Source: Lachnospiraceae bacterium
GTDB taxonomy: Bacteria; Bacillota_A; Clostridia; Lachnospirales; Lachnospiraceae
Assembly (NCBI GenBank): GCA_017416505.1
Contig: JAFQCI010000147.1
Span: forward strand, 1 to 64,000
DNA length: 64,000 nucleotides
Direction of reading: 5' to 3'
Shown here one piece after another: positions 53,570-63,716 of this stretch. The notes beneath the pieces are model-generated. The model was not told the origin of the DNA, ran no database searches, and worked only from the letters and a program-made list of their open reading frames with translations. The position numbers and the translations under genes were made by a program. The stretch's first letter is position 1. Each line of letters opens with the position of its first letter.

Positions 53570-54004
53570 CTAATTCAATAATTCAAGACCTTTCATAGCC
53601 ATAGTCTTAGCCGCATTAAATGCAGAAACATTCGCTTCATACGCTCTGCTGGCATCGATTAGATTTGTCATTTCTGTTACGGAATTTACGTTTGGATAAT
53701 GCACATATCCATTTTCATCTGCATCCGGATGCGTTGGTTCATATACCATGGTTAAATCACTCATATCTTCCACAATATGTGTTACCTTTACTCCCGTTCC
53801 CGTAAGTCCTAATGCCTGATTTAATGCAGAAGCAAACTCTCTGGAAGTCTGTGCTTCCATTACAACAGTCTGTCTTCTATATGTAGAACCATCATCTGCT
53901 CTTGTTGTATTTACATTTGCAAGATTTTGTGAAATAACATCCATACGAACTCTTTGTGCCGTCATACCGGTAGCACTAATACTCATCGCACTAAATATAC
54001 TCAT
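53570..54004 (-). CDS. flgC: Proximal rod protein FlgC
   Basis: A 144-residue FlgC. The N-terminal SISATGMTAQRVRMDVISQN then LANVNTTRADDG and the C-terminal NLIDASRAYEANVSAFNAAK match rod proteins. It follows flgB by 25 bp. Confidence 0.94.
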   Translation of the reverse strand: MSIFSAMSISATGMTAQRVRMDVISQNLANVNTTRADDGSTYRRQTVVMEAQTSREFASALNQALGLTGTGVKVTHIVEDMSDLTMVYEPTHPDADENGYVHYPNVNSVTEMTNLIDASRAYEANVSAFNAAKTMAMKGLELLN

Positions 54005-54029
54005 ACTCTACCATTCCTTTCTATTTCAA

Positions 54030-54419
54030 CTACTTAAGTACGGCTTTCATTCGCGAAAATTCCTGCGACATCTGGTCAATCAAAGCCTGATAGCGAATAG
54101 AATTTTCCGTTTGATACACTTCCTCTGTATCAATACTTACATTATTTCCATCCAAACGATAAGACAAAGTAGAATTATCTGTATATACCACACCATTAAT
54201 TTCCATCAAATGGTCCTGCACATTAGCTACAGCCTCATCTAAGGTACTTCCATCTGCTAAGGCAGCCTCCAAGAAACTGTTAAATTCAATATCCTGTCTT
54301 TTATAATTTGGCGTATTTACATTTGCCATATTATTAGATATAAGCTGACCTCGAACGCTACACGCATCTGCTGCCTTATCTAAAACATTAACATAATTAA
54401 ATAAATTTGAGTTTATCAT
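54030..54419 (-). CDS. flgB: Proximal rod protein FlgB
   Basis: A 129-residue FlgB, the first gene of the flagellar run. It has LDKAADACSVRGQLISNNMA then NVNTPNYKR. The ATG at 54419 has GAAGGGA nine bases upstream, and an ATG at 54428 is too close to that site. The 160-bp region to codY should hold the operon promoter, but no convincing -35/-10 or sigma-28 boxes were found. Confidence 0.92.
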   Translation of the reverse strand: MINSNLFNYVNVLDKAADACSVRGQLISNNMANVNTPNYKRQDIEFNSFLEAALADGSTLDEAVANVQDHLMEINGVVYTDNSTLSYRLDGNNVSIDTEEVYQTENSIRYQALIDQMSQEFSRMKAVLK

Positions 54420-54579
54420 ACTCTTCATTCCCTTCGCTTCACTTCATGATTTTTTCAGCAAAAAAGACTTATGATACATCTTACATCTATCACAAATCCC
54501 TTTCTTTATCCCATTAGAAATCCTTTTCTAACCTTATGTACTTTTATAGATGTGTAATTTTATCTCAAATAGTAATCAT

Positions 54580-55350
54580 TTACTTTTTAATCTTTTCCAG
54601 TTCTTCAAAAACAAAATCATTTACAACCTTTATATAGGTTCCTTTCATACCCGAAGATCTAGACTCAATTACACCTGCACTTTCGAATTTTCTAAGTGCA
54701 TTTACAATTACAGAACGGGTAATACCAACCCTGTCTGCAATTTTACTTGCTACCAAAATACCTTCATTGCCTTTCAGTTCTTCAAAGATGTGTGTAATTG
54801 CTTCTAACTCCGAAAAAGACAAGGTACTGATAGCCGATTTTACAATGGCAATCTTTCGATTTTCTTCTGCATTCTCTTCGTTTACTGAACGCATCATTTC
54901 CAAGCTTACTACAGTTGTCCCATATTCGCCTAAAATAATATCATCAATCTCATATCCTCGTTCCTGACGATACATAAAAACCGTTCCCAAACGCTCACCT
55001 GCTATATTAATCGGCATAATAATCGCCTTATAAATATCTACATTCGGAATTTCAAACCCCAGTGTAGCAAGGTTTACATTTTCCTTCGTAGATAACACCC
55101 CAAGCAATCGTTCGTTTAAAAGAGAATCAATGTGTTCTCCTACCTGGTTCGTAATCAATACTTTTATCGCTTCCACATCACGGCGGTTCTTAATTCCAAG
55201 AACTTTTCCTTTTCGACTGATTACAAGAATATTCGATTCCAGGATATCGCTTAAAACTTCACAAATATCATTAAAAACAACCATTTGTGAATTATTGTTG
55301 TGTAATAGCTTATTAATTTTTCTAGTCTTATCTAATAATTGTACACTCAC
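54580..55350 (-). CDS. codY: GTP/branched-chain-amino-acid sensing repressor CodY
   Basis: A 256-residue CodY. An N-terminal GAF-like domain senses Ile/Leu/Val, and the C-terminal winged helix carries ASKIADRVGITRSVIVNALR. CodY represses nutrient-scavenging and often motility genes when nutrients are plentiful. Its position immediately upstream of the flagellar run fits that link. The GTG start follows AGGAGGT. Confidence 0.96.
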   Translation of the reverse strand: MSVQLLDKTRKINKLLHNNNSQMVVFNDICEVLSDILESNILVISRKGKVLGIKNRRDVEAIKVLITNQVGEHIDSLLNERLLGVLSTKENVNLATLGFEIPNVDIYKAIIMPINIAGERLGTVFMYRQERGYEIDDIILGEYGTTVVSLEMMRSVNEENAEENRKIAIVKSAISTLSFSELEAITHIFEELKGNEGILVASKIADRVGITRSVIVNALRKFESAGVIESRSSGMKGTYIKVVNDFVFEELEKIKK

Positions 55351-55428
55351 TCAGCTACCTCCTAGAATACTTCTTCCCCAGTTATTCTTTCATGCACATA
55401 TAGAACAACTAATTTTATTTTCTTTAAC

Positions 55429-55457
55429 ATAATAGCATATATTTTGTACAATAACAA
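55429..55457 (-). promoter_or_regulatory. Probable codY promoter
   Basis: On the minus strand TTGTTA (55452-55457) and TATTAT (55429-55434) are 17 bp apart, about 80 bp upstream of codY and just after the topA stop. Confidence 0.6.
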
Positions 55458-55496
55458 CACTTTTTTAGTATATTTTCACGATTTTTTAAACAATAG

Positions 55497-57581
55497 TTAC
55501 ACTTTTTCATCCTGGGATAATTTATTTTCCATCACAAAGCCACATTGCTCATCCATACACAATAATTTATTGCCTTTTTCCAGCATAATACCGCCACATT
55601 CCGGACATTTAGTATTGGAAGGTTTCTGCCAGCTCATAAAATCACATTCCGGAATACGAATACAGCCATAGTATTTTCTTCCTTTTTTCGTTTTTCTTAA
55701 TACAATATCACTTTTACACTTCGGACATTCTACACCAATTTTTTCAAAATATTGTTTCGTAAAACGACATTCCGGGAAGCCAGGACAGGCAAGGAATTTT
55801 CCATGAGGACCATATTTAATCACCATATTTTTTCCGCATTCTTCACATATTTCTTCCGTTACTTCATCCTCAATTTTTACACTTTCCAATTCTTTCTCCG
55901 CCAAAAGGACTGCTTCGTTTAAATCCGGATAGAAATTTCTAATCACTGTCTTCCATTTTACTAAACCTTCTCCTACATCATCCAACAAAGACTCCATATT
56001 CGCAGTAAAATTTACATCCACAATAGAAGGAAATGCCTGCTTCATCATCTGATTTACCGCTTCTCCTAATTCTGTCACATATAAATTTTTATTTTCTTTT
56101 ACAATATATCTTCTTGCCAGAATTGTGGTAATAGTAGGAGCATAAGTACTAGGTCGCCCAATTCCAAGTTCTTCTAAGGCTTTTACCAGCAACGCCTCCG
56201 TATAATGAGATGGCGGTTGGGTGAAATGTTGTTTTTCATCAAACCCTTCTAAAGAAAGCTTAGCCGACTCATCCAAAGCCTTTACCTTTTTATCATTTTC
56301 ATCCTTTTCTTCCTCTGTCTTATAAACAGCCATAAAACCATCAAAAACTATTTTTGAGGACGAAACATTAAAACGATATTCACCTGCTGAAATCTTAATA
56401 TTTTTTGTTTCGTATTTTGCCGCAGCCATTCTGCTTGCCAGGAAACGATTATAAATCAATTGATATAAACGGAATAAATCCCTTGGAAGTTCTTCTTTTA
56501 TTTTTACCGGCGACAACTCTACATAAGTCGGTCTTATGGCTTCATGGGCATCCTGTATCTTCTTATTATCATTTTTTTTGCTTTCTTCCAGTGCTAAATA
56601 TTCCTCCCCGTAATGTTCTGAAATATATCCTTTAGCACTTTCCTTCGCTTCTTCCGATACACGGACGGAATCCGTTCTTAAATAAGTAATCAAACCAATA
56701 GTACCATGCCCTTTGATAGGAATTCCTTCATATAACTGCTGTGCAAGACGCATGGTTTTCTGCGTTGAAAAATTCAACTTTGCAGAAGCATCCTGCTGCA
56801 ACGTACTGGTAGTAAATGGTGTTGGTGCTTTTTTGGTTCTTTCCCCTGTCTTTATCTCATCAATTACAAACTTTTCTTTTTTTACTTTCTTTTTTATTTC
56901 TTCCACTTGCTCTTTGGAAGTCAATTCGATTTTTCCTTCTTTATTACCCAAAAACTTGCAAGCAAGATTGGTTTTTCCACCATCTACCTTTAAAAGAGCA
57001 TCCAAAGACCAATATTCCTTCGGAATAAAGTCATTGATTTCTTCTTCTCTGTCACATATCAATCTCAATGCCACAGACTGTACCCTTCCCGCGCTAAGTC
57101 CTCGCTTAATCTTAACCCATAAAACCGGACTTATTTTATATCCAACCATTCGGTCAAGCATTCTTCTGACCTGTTGTGCATCCACTAAATTCATATCTAT
57201 TTTTCTAGCTTGCTTTATGGAATTCTTTACGGCATTTTTCGTAATTTCATTAAAAGTAATTCTTTCGCAGTTTTTATCCTGTAATTTTAATGCTTCATAT
57301 AAATGCCACGAAATAGCTTCCCCTTCACGGTCAGGGTCAGTTGCGAGATATATTTTATCTGCTTTTTTTACTTCTTTTCTTAATTTGGCTAATATGTCCC
57401 CTTTTCCTCTTATGGTAATGTATTTCGGCTCATAATCATTTTCAACATCAATACCCAATGTACTTTTCGGCAAATCCCTTACATGTCCGTTCGATGCAAT
57501 TACTTCATAATTACTCCCCAAAAACTTTTTAATGGTATTTGCCTTGGCCGGCGACTCCACAATCACAAGATTCTTAGCCAT
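55497..57581 (-). CDS. topA: DNA topoisomerase I
   Basis: A 694-residue type IA topoisomerase. The N-terminal Toprim domain has IVESPAKANTIKKFLG and ATDPDREGEAISWHL. The active Tyr lies in GLITYLRTDSVRVS. Three C-terminal zinc ribbons each keep four Cys. It relaxes negative supercoils. It follows dprA by 35 bp and shares the comM promoter. Confidence 0.96.
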   Translation of the reverse strand: MAKNLVIVESPAKANTIKKFLGSNYEVIASNGHVRDLPKSTLGIDVENDYEPKYITIRGKGDILAKLRKEVKKADKIYLATDPDREGEAISWHLYEALKLQDKNCERITFNEITKNAVKNSIKQARKIDMNLVDAQQVRRMLDRMVGYKISPVLWVKIKRGLSAGRVQSVALRLICDREEEINDFIPKEYWSLDALLKVDGGKTNLACKFLGNKEGKIELTSKEQVEEIKKKVKKEKFVIDEIKTGERTKKAPTPFTTSTLQQDASAKLNFSTQKTMRLAQQLYEGIPIKGHGTIGLITYLRTDSVRVSEEAKESAKGYISEHYGEEYLALEESKKNDNKKIQDAHEAIRPTYVELSPVKIKEELPRDLFRLYQLIYNRFLASRMAAAKYETKNIKISAGEYRFNVSSSKIVFDGFMAVYKTEEEKDENDKKVKALDESAKLSLEGFDEKQHFTQPPSHYTEALLVKALEELGIGRPSTYAPTITTILARRYIVKENKNLYVTELGEAVNQMMKQAFPSIVDVNFTANMESLLDDVGEGLVKWKTVIRNFYPDLNEAVLLAEKELESVKIEDEVTEEICEECGKNMVIKYGPHGKFLACPGFPECRFTKQYFEKIGVECPKCKSDIVLRKTKKGRKYYGCIRIPECDFMSWQKPSNTKCPECGGIMLEKGNKLLCMDEQCGFVMENKLSQDEKV

Positions 57582-57616
57582 AATATCTCTCCTTTAACTT
57601 TAAAGCTTCACTAGTA

Positions 57617-58696
57617 CTATTCCATAGATTTTATGTAATAATTTTTTACAACCTGTTTTACATAACCTTTTATTTCTAAAGAAAACAAAGCACTTAATGT
57701 TTCCTGCACAGTAAGCCTTGTATTTTCAATAATTTCATCAATAAACTTTGCCTCTAAACCTAAAACACTATACACCATTTTTTCTTTCTGTGCAAGGTTA
57801 TTTTCTGTATTTTTCCGTTCATTATTTATGAAAAAATTTGAAATTCCAAACTCCTGCAAGATGTCTTCCGGCTCCATCACTAACTTTGCCCCCTCTTGAA
57901 TCAGTCGATTACATCCTATACTGTTCGCTTCTTTTAACCTTCCCGGAATCGAAAAAACTTCCTTTCCTTGTTCTAATGCAAAATCCACTGTAATCAAAGA
58001 ACCGCTTTTTTCCTTCGCCTCAACCACCAGTACTCCATCCGATAATCCACTAATCAAACGATTCCTCATAGGAAAATGATTTGCCTTCGGATTTTCACTT
58101 AGAGGAAATTCAGATAAAATTCCTCCAGAATGCTGCATCCTCTCAAATAAAGCATAGTTTTCTTTTGGATAACAAATGTTAATTCCACAACCCAGCACTC
58201 CCATAGTATACCCTCCAACCTCTAAAGCTCCTATATGTGCCTGTTTATCAATCCCATATGCTAATCCACTTATAATATTCACACCCGCTTTCGCCAGTCC
58301 TTTTGCAAAATAAAGAGCCATTTCCATTCCATAGGCGCTGGCATTTCTTGCTCCTACTATAGCAATGCTCACTGTCCTTTCCAAAGGCATTTTTCCTTTT
58401 AAGTAAAATCCAACCGGAGCATCCGGAAACACGCGAAAACGCTCCGGATATTCTTCTGAATCCCTATGTATAAAACGGATTCCTTTTTCTTCTAGCCCCA
58501 ACCATTCTTTTTGTATCTTGTCCAAGTCCTTCCTTTCTAACAAGGTAGTTACCTGTGCAGGATTTAATATCTTTTTTAGTTCCTGTTCCTTCGCCTCATA
58601 AATCTGCTTCGGGGAGGAAAAACATTGAAGTAATTTATCCACAGTAACTGCTCCAATTCCCGGCAGATTCGCAAGCCAATACCAGTAAATGCTCAT
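57617..58696 (-). CDS. dprA: DNA-processing protein DprA/Smf
   Basis: A 359-residue DprA. The Rossmann-like core has AIVGARNASAYG, ISGLAYGIDKQAH and VVEAKEKSGSLITVDFALEQ. A helix-hairpin-helix-like N-terminus and a winged-helix-like C-terminus are present. It loads RecA on incoming single-stranded DNA during transformation. Its ATGA overlaps the comM stop by four bases. Confidence 0.93.
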   Translation of the reverse strand: MSIYWYWLANLPGIGAVTVDKLLQCFSSPKQIYEAKEQELKKILNPAQVTTLLERKDLDKIQKEWLGLEEKGIRFIHRDSEEYPERFRVFPDAPVGFYLKGKMPLERTVSIAIVGARNASAYGMEMALYFAKGLAKAGVNIISGLAYGIDKQAHIGALEVGGYTMGVLGCGINICYPKENYALFERMQHSGGILSEFPLSENPKANHFPMRNRLISGLSDGVLVVEAKEKSGSLITVDFALEQGKEVFSIPGRLKEANSIGCNRLIQEGAKLVMEPEDILQEFGISNFFINNERKNTENNLAQKEKMVYSVLGLEAKFIDEIIENTRLTVQETLSALFSLEIKGYVKQVVKNYYIKSME

Positions 58697-60225
58697 TGCT
58701 TCATTCCTCCTTCCTCATGATTCAAAGAATTTCGGTAACTCAACGCCTCTAAAAGATGAATTTGCGTAATAGTTTCACTTTTCGACAAATCCGCTATGGT
58801 TCTTGCCACTTTTAAGACCCTATGATAACTTCTTGCACTCATTTTTTTCTTATCAAAATAATTCTTAAGCAACTCCTTCTCTGTATTTCCCAGTACACAA
58901 TATTTTTCTACCATCTTCCCATTCATTTGAGAATTAAAAGAAATTGCTTCCTCTTTATATCGATTTCGTTGAAATTCTACTGCTTGTTCTACTCGTTTTT
59001 TTATTTGCTCAGAAGACTCCCCTTCTCCTTTTTGACTTAATTGTTCAAATTTTACCGCAGACACCTCCACATTAATATCCACCCGCTCCAAAAAAGCCTG
59101 ACTGATTTTCCCTTGATATCTTCGTACCATGGTCGGGGTACAAGTACATCGGTTTAAATCCGGATAATTCCCACAAGGACACGGATTCATTGCTGCCACT
59201 AACATAAAATCTGCAGGAAAGCTGAAATTTCCATAAACACGGCTGATAACCATTTTCTTTTCCTCTAAAGGCTGTCGTAACACTTCAATTACACTTTTAT
59301 CAAACTCAGGAAGTTCATCTAAAAATAAAACACCGCCATGGGATAAGGTAATCTCTCCCACCTTAGGTATCCTTCCACCACCAACCAGTGCAGCTTTCGG
59401 AATCGTATGGTGTGGACTGCGAAAAGGGCGTTTCTTTATCATTCCTCCCTTTTCCAACATACCGCTAATGCTATATATCTTTGTTATTTCCAGACTCTCC
59501 TCAAAAGATAAATCCGACATAATCGTAGGAATTCTTTGTGCCATCATTGATTTCCCTGCTCCTGGCGGTCCTACCAACAACACATTATGTCTTCCAGCAA
59601 CTGCAATTTCTATCGCCCTTTTCGCTAAAGTCTGCCCACATATCTCACTATAGTCCATTCCCACCTCTTCTTTTACCATCCAGTCATCCTTAGAAACAGA
59701 AGGCTTCACTTCCCTTAAACCAACTAAATATTCATATGCCTCTCTTAAGCTTTCTACTGCAATGACTTTTATTCCTGTTACAATAGCCGCCTCCTGCTCA
59801 TTCCCTTTTGGTACTATACATTCTATAAAACCACATTCTTTGGCAAGATGTACCACGGATAAAACACCATTCATTTTCTTAACCGCACCATTTAACCCTA
59901 ATTCTCCAATTATTAAGGTCTTTTCCATTCGTTTTTGTGAAATTTTGTTCATAGATAATAGAATTGAAATTGCAATGGGTAAATCATAAGAAGACCCTTC
60001 CTTACGAATATCTGCGGGAGATAAATTCACCGTAATCCGTTTGGGAGGAATAGAAAAATCAGAATTTTTCATAGCAGTACGCACTCGTTCCTTTGCTTCT
60101 TTTACACAGGAATTTAAAAAACCTACCATTTCAAACATAGGAAGTCCGTCACTGACATCTGTTTCCACCTGAATCAATTTACATTCAACGCCATATACTG
60201 CGCCGCTAATTACTTTACTATACAT
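58693..60225 (-). CDS. comM: ComM/YifB-type Mg-chelatase-like AAA+ ATPase
   Basis: A 510-residue protein. The N-terminal Lon-like S16 fold (SYDLPIAISILLSMNKIS) is followed by a Mg-chelatase AAA+ core with Walker A GPPGAGKSMMAQRIP, GVLFLDELPEF and a zinc-like CPCGNYPDLNRCTC. ComM is a branch-migration helicase used in natural transformation. The ATG at 60225 follows AAAGGA and is preferred to 60258. It starts the comM-dprA-topA operon. Confidence 0.93.
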   Translation of the reverse strand: MYSKVISGAVYGVECKLIQVETDVSDGLPMFEMVGFLNSCVKEAKERVRTAMKNSDFSIPPKRITVNLSPADIRKEGSSYDLPIAISILLSMNKISQKRMEKTLIIGELGLNGAVKKMNGVLSVVHLAKECGFIECIVPKGNEQEAAIVTGIKVIAVESLREAYEYLVGLREVKPSVSKDDWMVKEEVGMDYSEICGQTLAKRAIEIAVAGRHNVLLVGPPGAGKSMMAQRIPTIMSDLSFEESLEITKIYSISGMLEKGGMIKKRPFRSPHHTIPKAALVGGGRIPKVGEITLSHGGVLFLDELPEFDKSVIEVLRQPLEEKKMVISRVYGNFSFPADFMLVAAMNPCPCGNYPDLNRCTCTPTMVRRYQGKISQAFLERVDINVEVSAVKFEQLSQKGEGESSEQIKKRVEQAVEFQRNRYKEEAISFNSQMNGKMVEKYCVLGNTEKELLKNYFDKKKMSARSYHRVLKVARTIADLSKSETITQIHLLEALSYRNSLNHEEGGMKQ

Positions 60226-60262
60226 TAGGTCCTTTCTGCCTAATCCAACACGAAACACTTAT

Positions 60263-60291
60263 ATTATACTTTATTTTTACTTTAATTTCAA
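60263..60291 (-). promoter_or_regulatory. Promoter of the comM-dprA-topA operon
   Basis: On the minus strand TTGAAA (60286-60291) and TATAAT (60263-60268) are 17 bp apart, 38 bp upstream of comM. Confidence 0.75.
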
Positions 60292-60386
60292 TTACATTTC
60301 AAACATATTTCAATTATAATCATTTTATTTGTTACTGTCCACTCGTACCTCATAAACAGTAACTTTTATTTTACATTTGCTCATTA

Positions 60387-60427
60387 AAAAGTCCTAAGAC
60401 ACCTTATCATAGATATCTTAGGACTTT
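60387..60427 (-). terminator. Terminator after the phosphotransferase gene
   Basis: A perfect 12-bp inverted repeat (AAAGTCCTAAGA with TCTTAGGACTTT, 60388-60399 with 60416-60427). The minus strand continues TTAATGAGC after the stem's T-run. Confidence 0.75.
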
Positions 60428-60475
60428 ATCTTCATTTATTTACATATGCAATGAAATAAATGTAAAAATTTAATT

Positions 60476-61222
60476 TTAGTCGTAATCAACAACATCCAGC
60501 CATCTCATAAGTAATTCTTTTTCTTCTGGCTTGTTTTCTTTCAAACGTGCTGCAGCAATAATAGGTAACCATGCTTGAACATAAGTTTTTGCAGTATGGC
60601 TCTTTGCACAGAATGTGTCTAAGTACATTTCAGCTGCCTTTGGTTCTTGAAGACAAAGCAACATATATGTTTTTCCTACATCCGCACTGGCATTACCCTG
60701 AGTTGCTAATTTCCAGTCTACCACATACACTTCACCATCTTTAATGATAATATTATGTGGGTCAAAATCACCATGACATAACTTCACGTGCTTTGGCATA
60801 CTTTCCAATTTAGTAAGTAATTCGTATTTTCTAATATCATCCAATTCTGGTAAAGATTCAATCGCACTTCTTAACTGATATTTTAACTTAGGTAAAGTTG
60901 GAATTCTTCTGGCATGTACTTGTAATTGAACATCTACCATTAAATTCACGTATTCTTCCAGTTTATCAGGATTCTCCTTCATTAATTCACGAAGCGTTTT
61001 CCCTTCAATATGAGTCATAGACAAAGCCCATTTGCCATCGATTTTAGAAACTTCCTTAATTTCAGGAATCTTAAAGCCTGTTTCTTCTACCAATGAATGA
61101 ATCAAAGCTTCATTCAAAACTTCTGTCTTAGGTACGTCAGCATTAAATACCTTTACTGCTAAATCACCATTTTTATAAACTTTAGTTTCTTTACCTTCTG
61201 CAATAAGATTTGTTAATTCCAT
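60476..61222 (-). CDS. Aminoglycoside-phosphotransferase-like kinase
   Basis: A 248-residue protein of the APH/choline-kinase fold. An N-terminal kinase lobe (KVYKNGDLAVKVFN) is followed by the catalytic LCHGDFDPHNIIIKDG and the metal-binding VVDWKLA. It should phosphorylate a small molecule; the substrate is unknown, and drug resistance is not implied. The ATG at 61222 follows AAAGGAG and is preferred to 61240. It is a single-gene unit closed by a strong terminator. Confidence 0.8.
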   Translation of the reverse strand: MELTNLIAEGKETKVYKNGDLAVKVFNADVPKTEVLNEALIHSLVEETGFKIPEIKEVSKIDGKWALSMTHIEGKTLRELMKENPDKLEEYVNLMVDVQLQVHARRIPTLPKLKYQLRSAIESLPELDDIRKYELLTKLESMPKHVKLCHGDFDPHNIIIKDGEVYVVDWKLATQGNASADVGKTYMLLCLQEPKAAEMYLDTFCAKSHTAKTYVQAWLPIIAAARLKENKPEEKELLMRWLDVVDYD

Positions 61223-61447
61223 AAAAATCGCTCCTTTCAAGTAGGAATACCATTTAGCCTTCCTTTTTTAACTTGAATTTATTATACTACGTTTTCTCCA
61301 AAAAGTACAGTATTTTTTTAATTATTTTATACTTTTTACACAACTTTGTCATAGAATTAACAAACCAATAGTTAAAAAATTAACAACAAATGTGTTATTT
61401 TTTTGTCAATTATGATAAGTTTTTAACAATCCCATAACCGTTATTGC

Positions 61448-61915
61448 TTACCTGCCATCTTTTTTATTATCCAGAATCAGTTTTAACTCATTTAAGAATG
61501 TATTTACATCTTTAAATTCACGGTATACTGATGCAAATCTAACATAAGCAACTGCATCCAGTTCTTTCAACTTTGACATTACAATCTCACCAATCACAGA
61601 ACTTTCAATTTCCTTCAATTCCATATTATAAATTTCATTTTCTACCGCCATCAATAAGCTTTCTATCTGCTCTACAGACACCGGACGTTTATGGCAGGAA
61701 CGAAGAATTCCCCCCTCAATTTTAGAACGGTCAAAAGATTCACGATTCTTATCTTTTTTAATTACTATCAGCGGAATGGTTTCCACTTTTTCATAGGTAG
61801 TAAATCTTTTTCCGCACCCATCACATCCTCTTCTTCGCCGAATGGCACTATTATCTTCCACCGGTCTTGAATCAATTACTTTTGTATTTGCTCTGGAACA
61901 AAATGGACATTTCAT
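61448..61915 (-). CDS. nrdR: Transcriptional repressor NrdR
   Basis: A 155-residue NrdR. The N-terminal zinc ribbon has CPFC and CDGC, with RRRRG between. An ATP-cone domain follows. It represses ribonucleotide reductase genes when (d)ATP is plentiful. The ATG at 61915 has GGAGG nine bases upstream, whereas the ATG at 61924 directly abuts the site. Confidence 0.96.
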   Translation of the reverse strand: MKCPFCSRANTKVIDSRPVEDNSAIRRRRGCDGCGKRFTTYEKVETIPLIVIKKDKNRESFDRSKIEGGILRSCHKRPVSVEQIESLLMAVENEIYNMELKEIESSVIGEIVMSKLKELDAVAYVRFASVYREFKDVNTFLNELKLILDNKKDGR

Positions 61916-61991
61916 AGCATACATCCTCCTTCATTCATATGTAAATTCGCTTATAACAAATGCAATATTCTTTCCTGCTTCCTTTATCACA

Positions 61992-62252
61992 TTAGTCTTT
62001 ACAGCTTTTTAATATTTTATCGCACTTTACATCTACCAATATAATATCAGTACCTATCTTTACAACATCACAAAATGGAATTACAAACTCTTTGCTGCAA
62101 CCAAAACAGCCAAAGAATTTGGTGGCTTCCGGAACGATTAGGGCAATAATTTTCCCGGAGCAGATATCAATTTCAATATCTACAACAAAGCCCAATCTCA
62201 TTCCATCATTACAATTAATCACTTCTTTTTCCTTTAATTCGCAGAAACGCAT
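61992..62252 (-). CDS. YlmC/YmxH-type PRC-barrel protein
   Basis: An 86-residue PRC-barrel protein of the YlmC/YmxH family of spore-forming and related Firmicutes. DGMRLGFVVDIEIDICSGKI then FVIPFCDVVKIGTDIILVD match well. It holds several Cys (FGCFGCS). It lies in the same orientation as nrdR with a 76-bp gap. Its exact role is unknown. Confidence 0.85.
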   Translation of the reverse strand: MRFCELKEKEVINCNDGMRLGFVVDIEIDICSGKIIALIVPEATKFFGCFGCSKEFVIPFCDVVKIGTDIILVDVKCDKILKSCKD

Positions 62253-62315
62253 ACCTTACCTCTTTTTTTGCTATTATTATAACAATATGTAAGATATGCG
62301 TTTATCGCAACTATA

Positions 62316-63110
62316 TTAACTTAATTCTTTAATTACTTTTGCAGGACATTTTTCAGCACAGATTCTACATCCAACGCATTTGTCTGGGTCTATATGTGCA
62401 ACATTTCCCTGCATAGTAATTGCTTCTGCAGGACAGTTCTTGACACATAAGGTACATCCAATACAACCTGCCTGACATACTTCTTTTACATCTTTTCCTT
62501 TTTCCTGGGAACTACATGCCACCATATAAGGAGTATCTCCTGGTACAATTTCGATTAAGTGTTTTGGACATGCAGCAACACATTTTCCACATGCTTTACA
62601 CTTTTCTTGATCGATAACAGCAATTCCATCTACAATTTCAATCGCACCAAATTCACAAACCGCTTTACAACTTCCAAATCCGGTACAACCAAAACTACAG
62701 GCCTTTGGTCCGTTACCTGGAGTATTCATGGCAGCTTTACAGTCTTTTGGTCCGATATACTTATAATTTTCTTTTGCTTTTTCGCAATTTCCAGAACATT
62801 TCACAAAAGCATAAGGTTTCGCACCCGGTTTTACTGTTTCACCCATAATCTTTGCGATTTTTTGAGCCACTGCATCTCCACCAACCGGACAGCCGCTAAC
62901 CGGAGCAGTTCCTTCTGCGATAGCTTTTGCCAAAGCATCACAGCCGGCAAAGCCACAACCACCACAGTTGTTTCCCGGTAACTCTTCACGAACCAATAAT
63001 TCTTTTTCATTTACTTCTACTTTAAATTTCTCTCCAGCAGCACCTAAAAAGATACCAATAATGATACCGGTTATAGCAACCACTGCTGTCGCAATCAATA
63101 CACTTGTCAT
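62316..63110 (-). CDS. rnfB: Rnf complex subunit RnfB
   Basis: A 264-residue RnfB. The N-terminal membrane anchor is followed by a 4Fe-4S domain with NNCGGCGFAGCDAL and CPVGG. Several further C-x2-C-x2-C-x3-CP ferredoxin-type clusters follow (CKACGKCVAACP, CIGCTLCVKNCP and CVGCRICAEKCP). It passes electrons from ferredoxin into the Rnf ion pump. It is the last rnf gene here, 13 bp after rnfA. Confidence 0.95.
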   Translation of the reverse strand: MTSVLIATAVVAITGIIIGIFLGAAGEKFKVEVNEKELLVREELPGNNCGGCGFAGCDALAKAIAEGTAPVSGCPVGGDAVAQKIAKIMGETVKPGAKPYAFVKCSGNCEKAKENYKYIGPKDCKAAMNTPGNGPKACSFGCTGFGSCKAVCEFGAIEIVDGIAVIDQEKCKACGKCVAACPKHLIEIVPGDTPYMVACSSQEKGKDVKEVCQAGCIGCTLCVKNCPAEAITMQGNVAHIDPDKCVGCRICAEKCPAKVIKELS

Positions 63111-63123
63111 CTTCTCTTTCCTC

Positions 63124-63699
63124 CTAAATCAAACCAGAAAATCCAAAGAAAGCAATGGACATTAATCCTGCACAGATTAATGTAATTGGAGTTCCCTTTA
63201 AACATTCCGGAATATCATTGAATTCAATCCTTTCACGAATACCAGCTAAAATTACAATTGAAAGAGTAAAACCAACTGCAGTGGAGAATCCATTCACTAC
63301 ACTCTCTAATACACCATAAGACTTTTGGACATTAATAAGAGCAACACCTAATACTGCACAGTTTGTTGTAATCAAAGGAAGATAAACACCTAAAGATTCA
63401 TACAAAGATGGCATGGACTTCTTTAAGAACATTTCTACAAACTGTACCAAAGCCGCAATAACTAAAATAAATACGATAGTTTGAAGATATTCCAAATCCA
63501 AAGGTACTAATAAATAATTATAAATTAAACTGGTAAAAAATGAAGATATGGTAATAACAAAGATTACCGCAGTTCCCATTCCCATAGCAGTATCTGTCTT
63601 TTTAGATACACCCAAGAAAGGACAAAGACCAAGGAACTGGCTTAAAACAACGTTATTTACTAACGCAGACCCAATAAAAATGATAATCAATTCTTTCAT
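63124..63699 (-). CDS. rnfA: Rnf complex subunit RnfA
   Basis: A 191-residue integral membrane subunit with six hydrophobic helices. NNVVLSQFLGLCPFLGVSKK and TTNCAVLGVALINVQ are family blocks with the paired-Cys positions that hold an intramembrane Fe-S cluster in the complex. The ATG at 63699 follows AAAGGAG and is preferred to 63741. Confidence 0.94.
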   Translation of the reverse strand: MKELIIIFIGSALVNNVVLSQFLGLCPFLGVSKKTDTAMGMGTAVIFVITISSFFTSLIYNYLLVPLDLEYLQTIVFILVIAALVQFVEMFLKKSMPSLYESLGVYLPLITTNCAVLGVALINVQKSYGVLESVVNGFSTAVGFTLSIVILAGIRERIEFNDIPECLKGTPITLICAGLMSIAFFGFSGLI

Positions 63700-63716
63700 T
63701 TCGTTTTCTCCTTTTC

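Noticed and set aside
54429..54579. Sigma-28 promoter before flgB
   Set aside because: AT-rich boxes exist, but none has both a fair -35/-10 match and the right spacing; the promoter remains undetermined.
60476..61222. Aminoglycoside resistance gene
   Set aside because: The APH fold is shared by many kinases of unknown substrate. Nothing in the sequence or context points to drug resistance.
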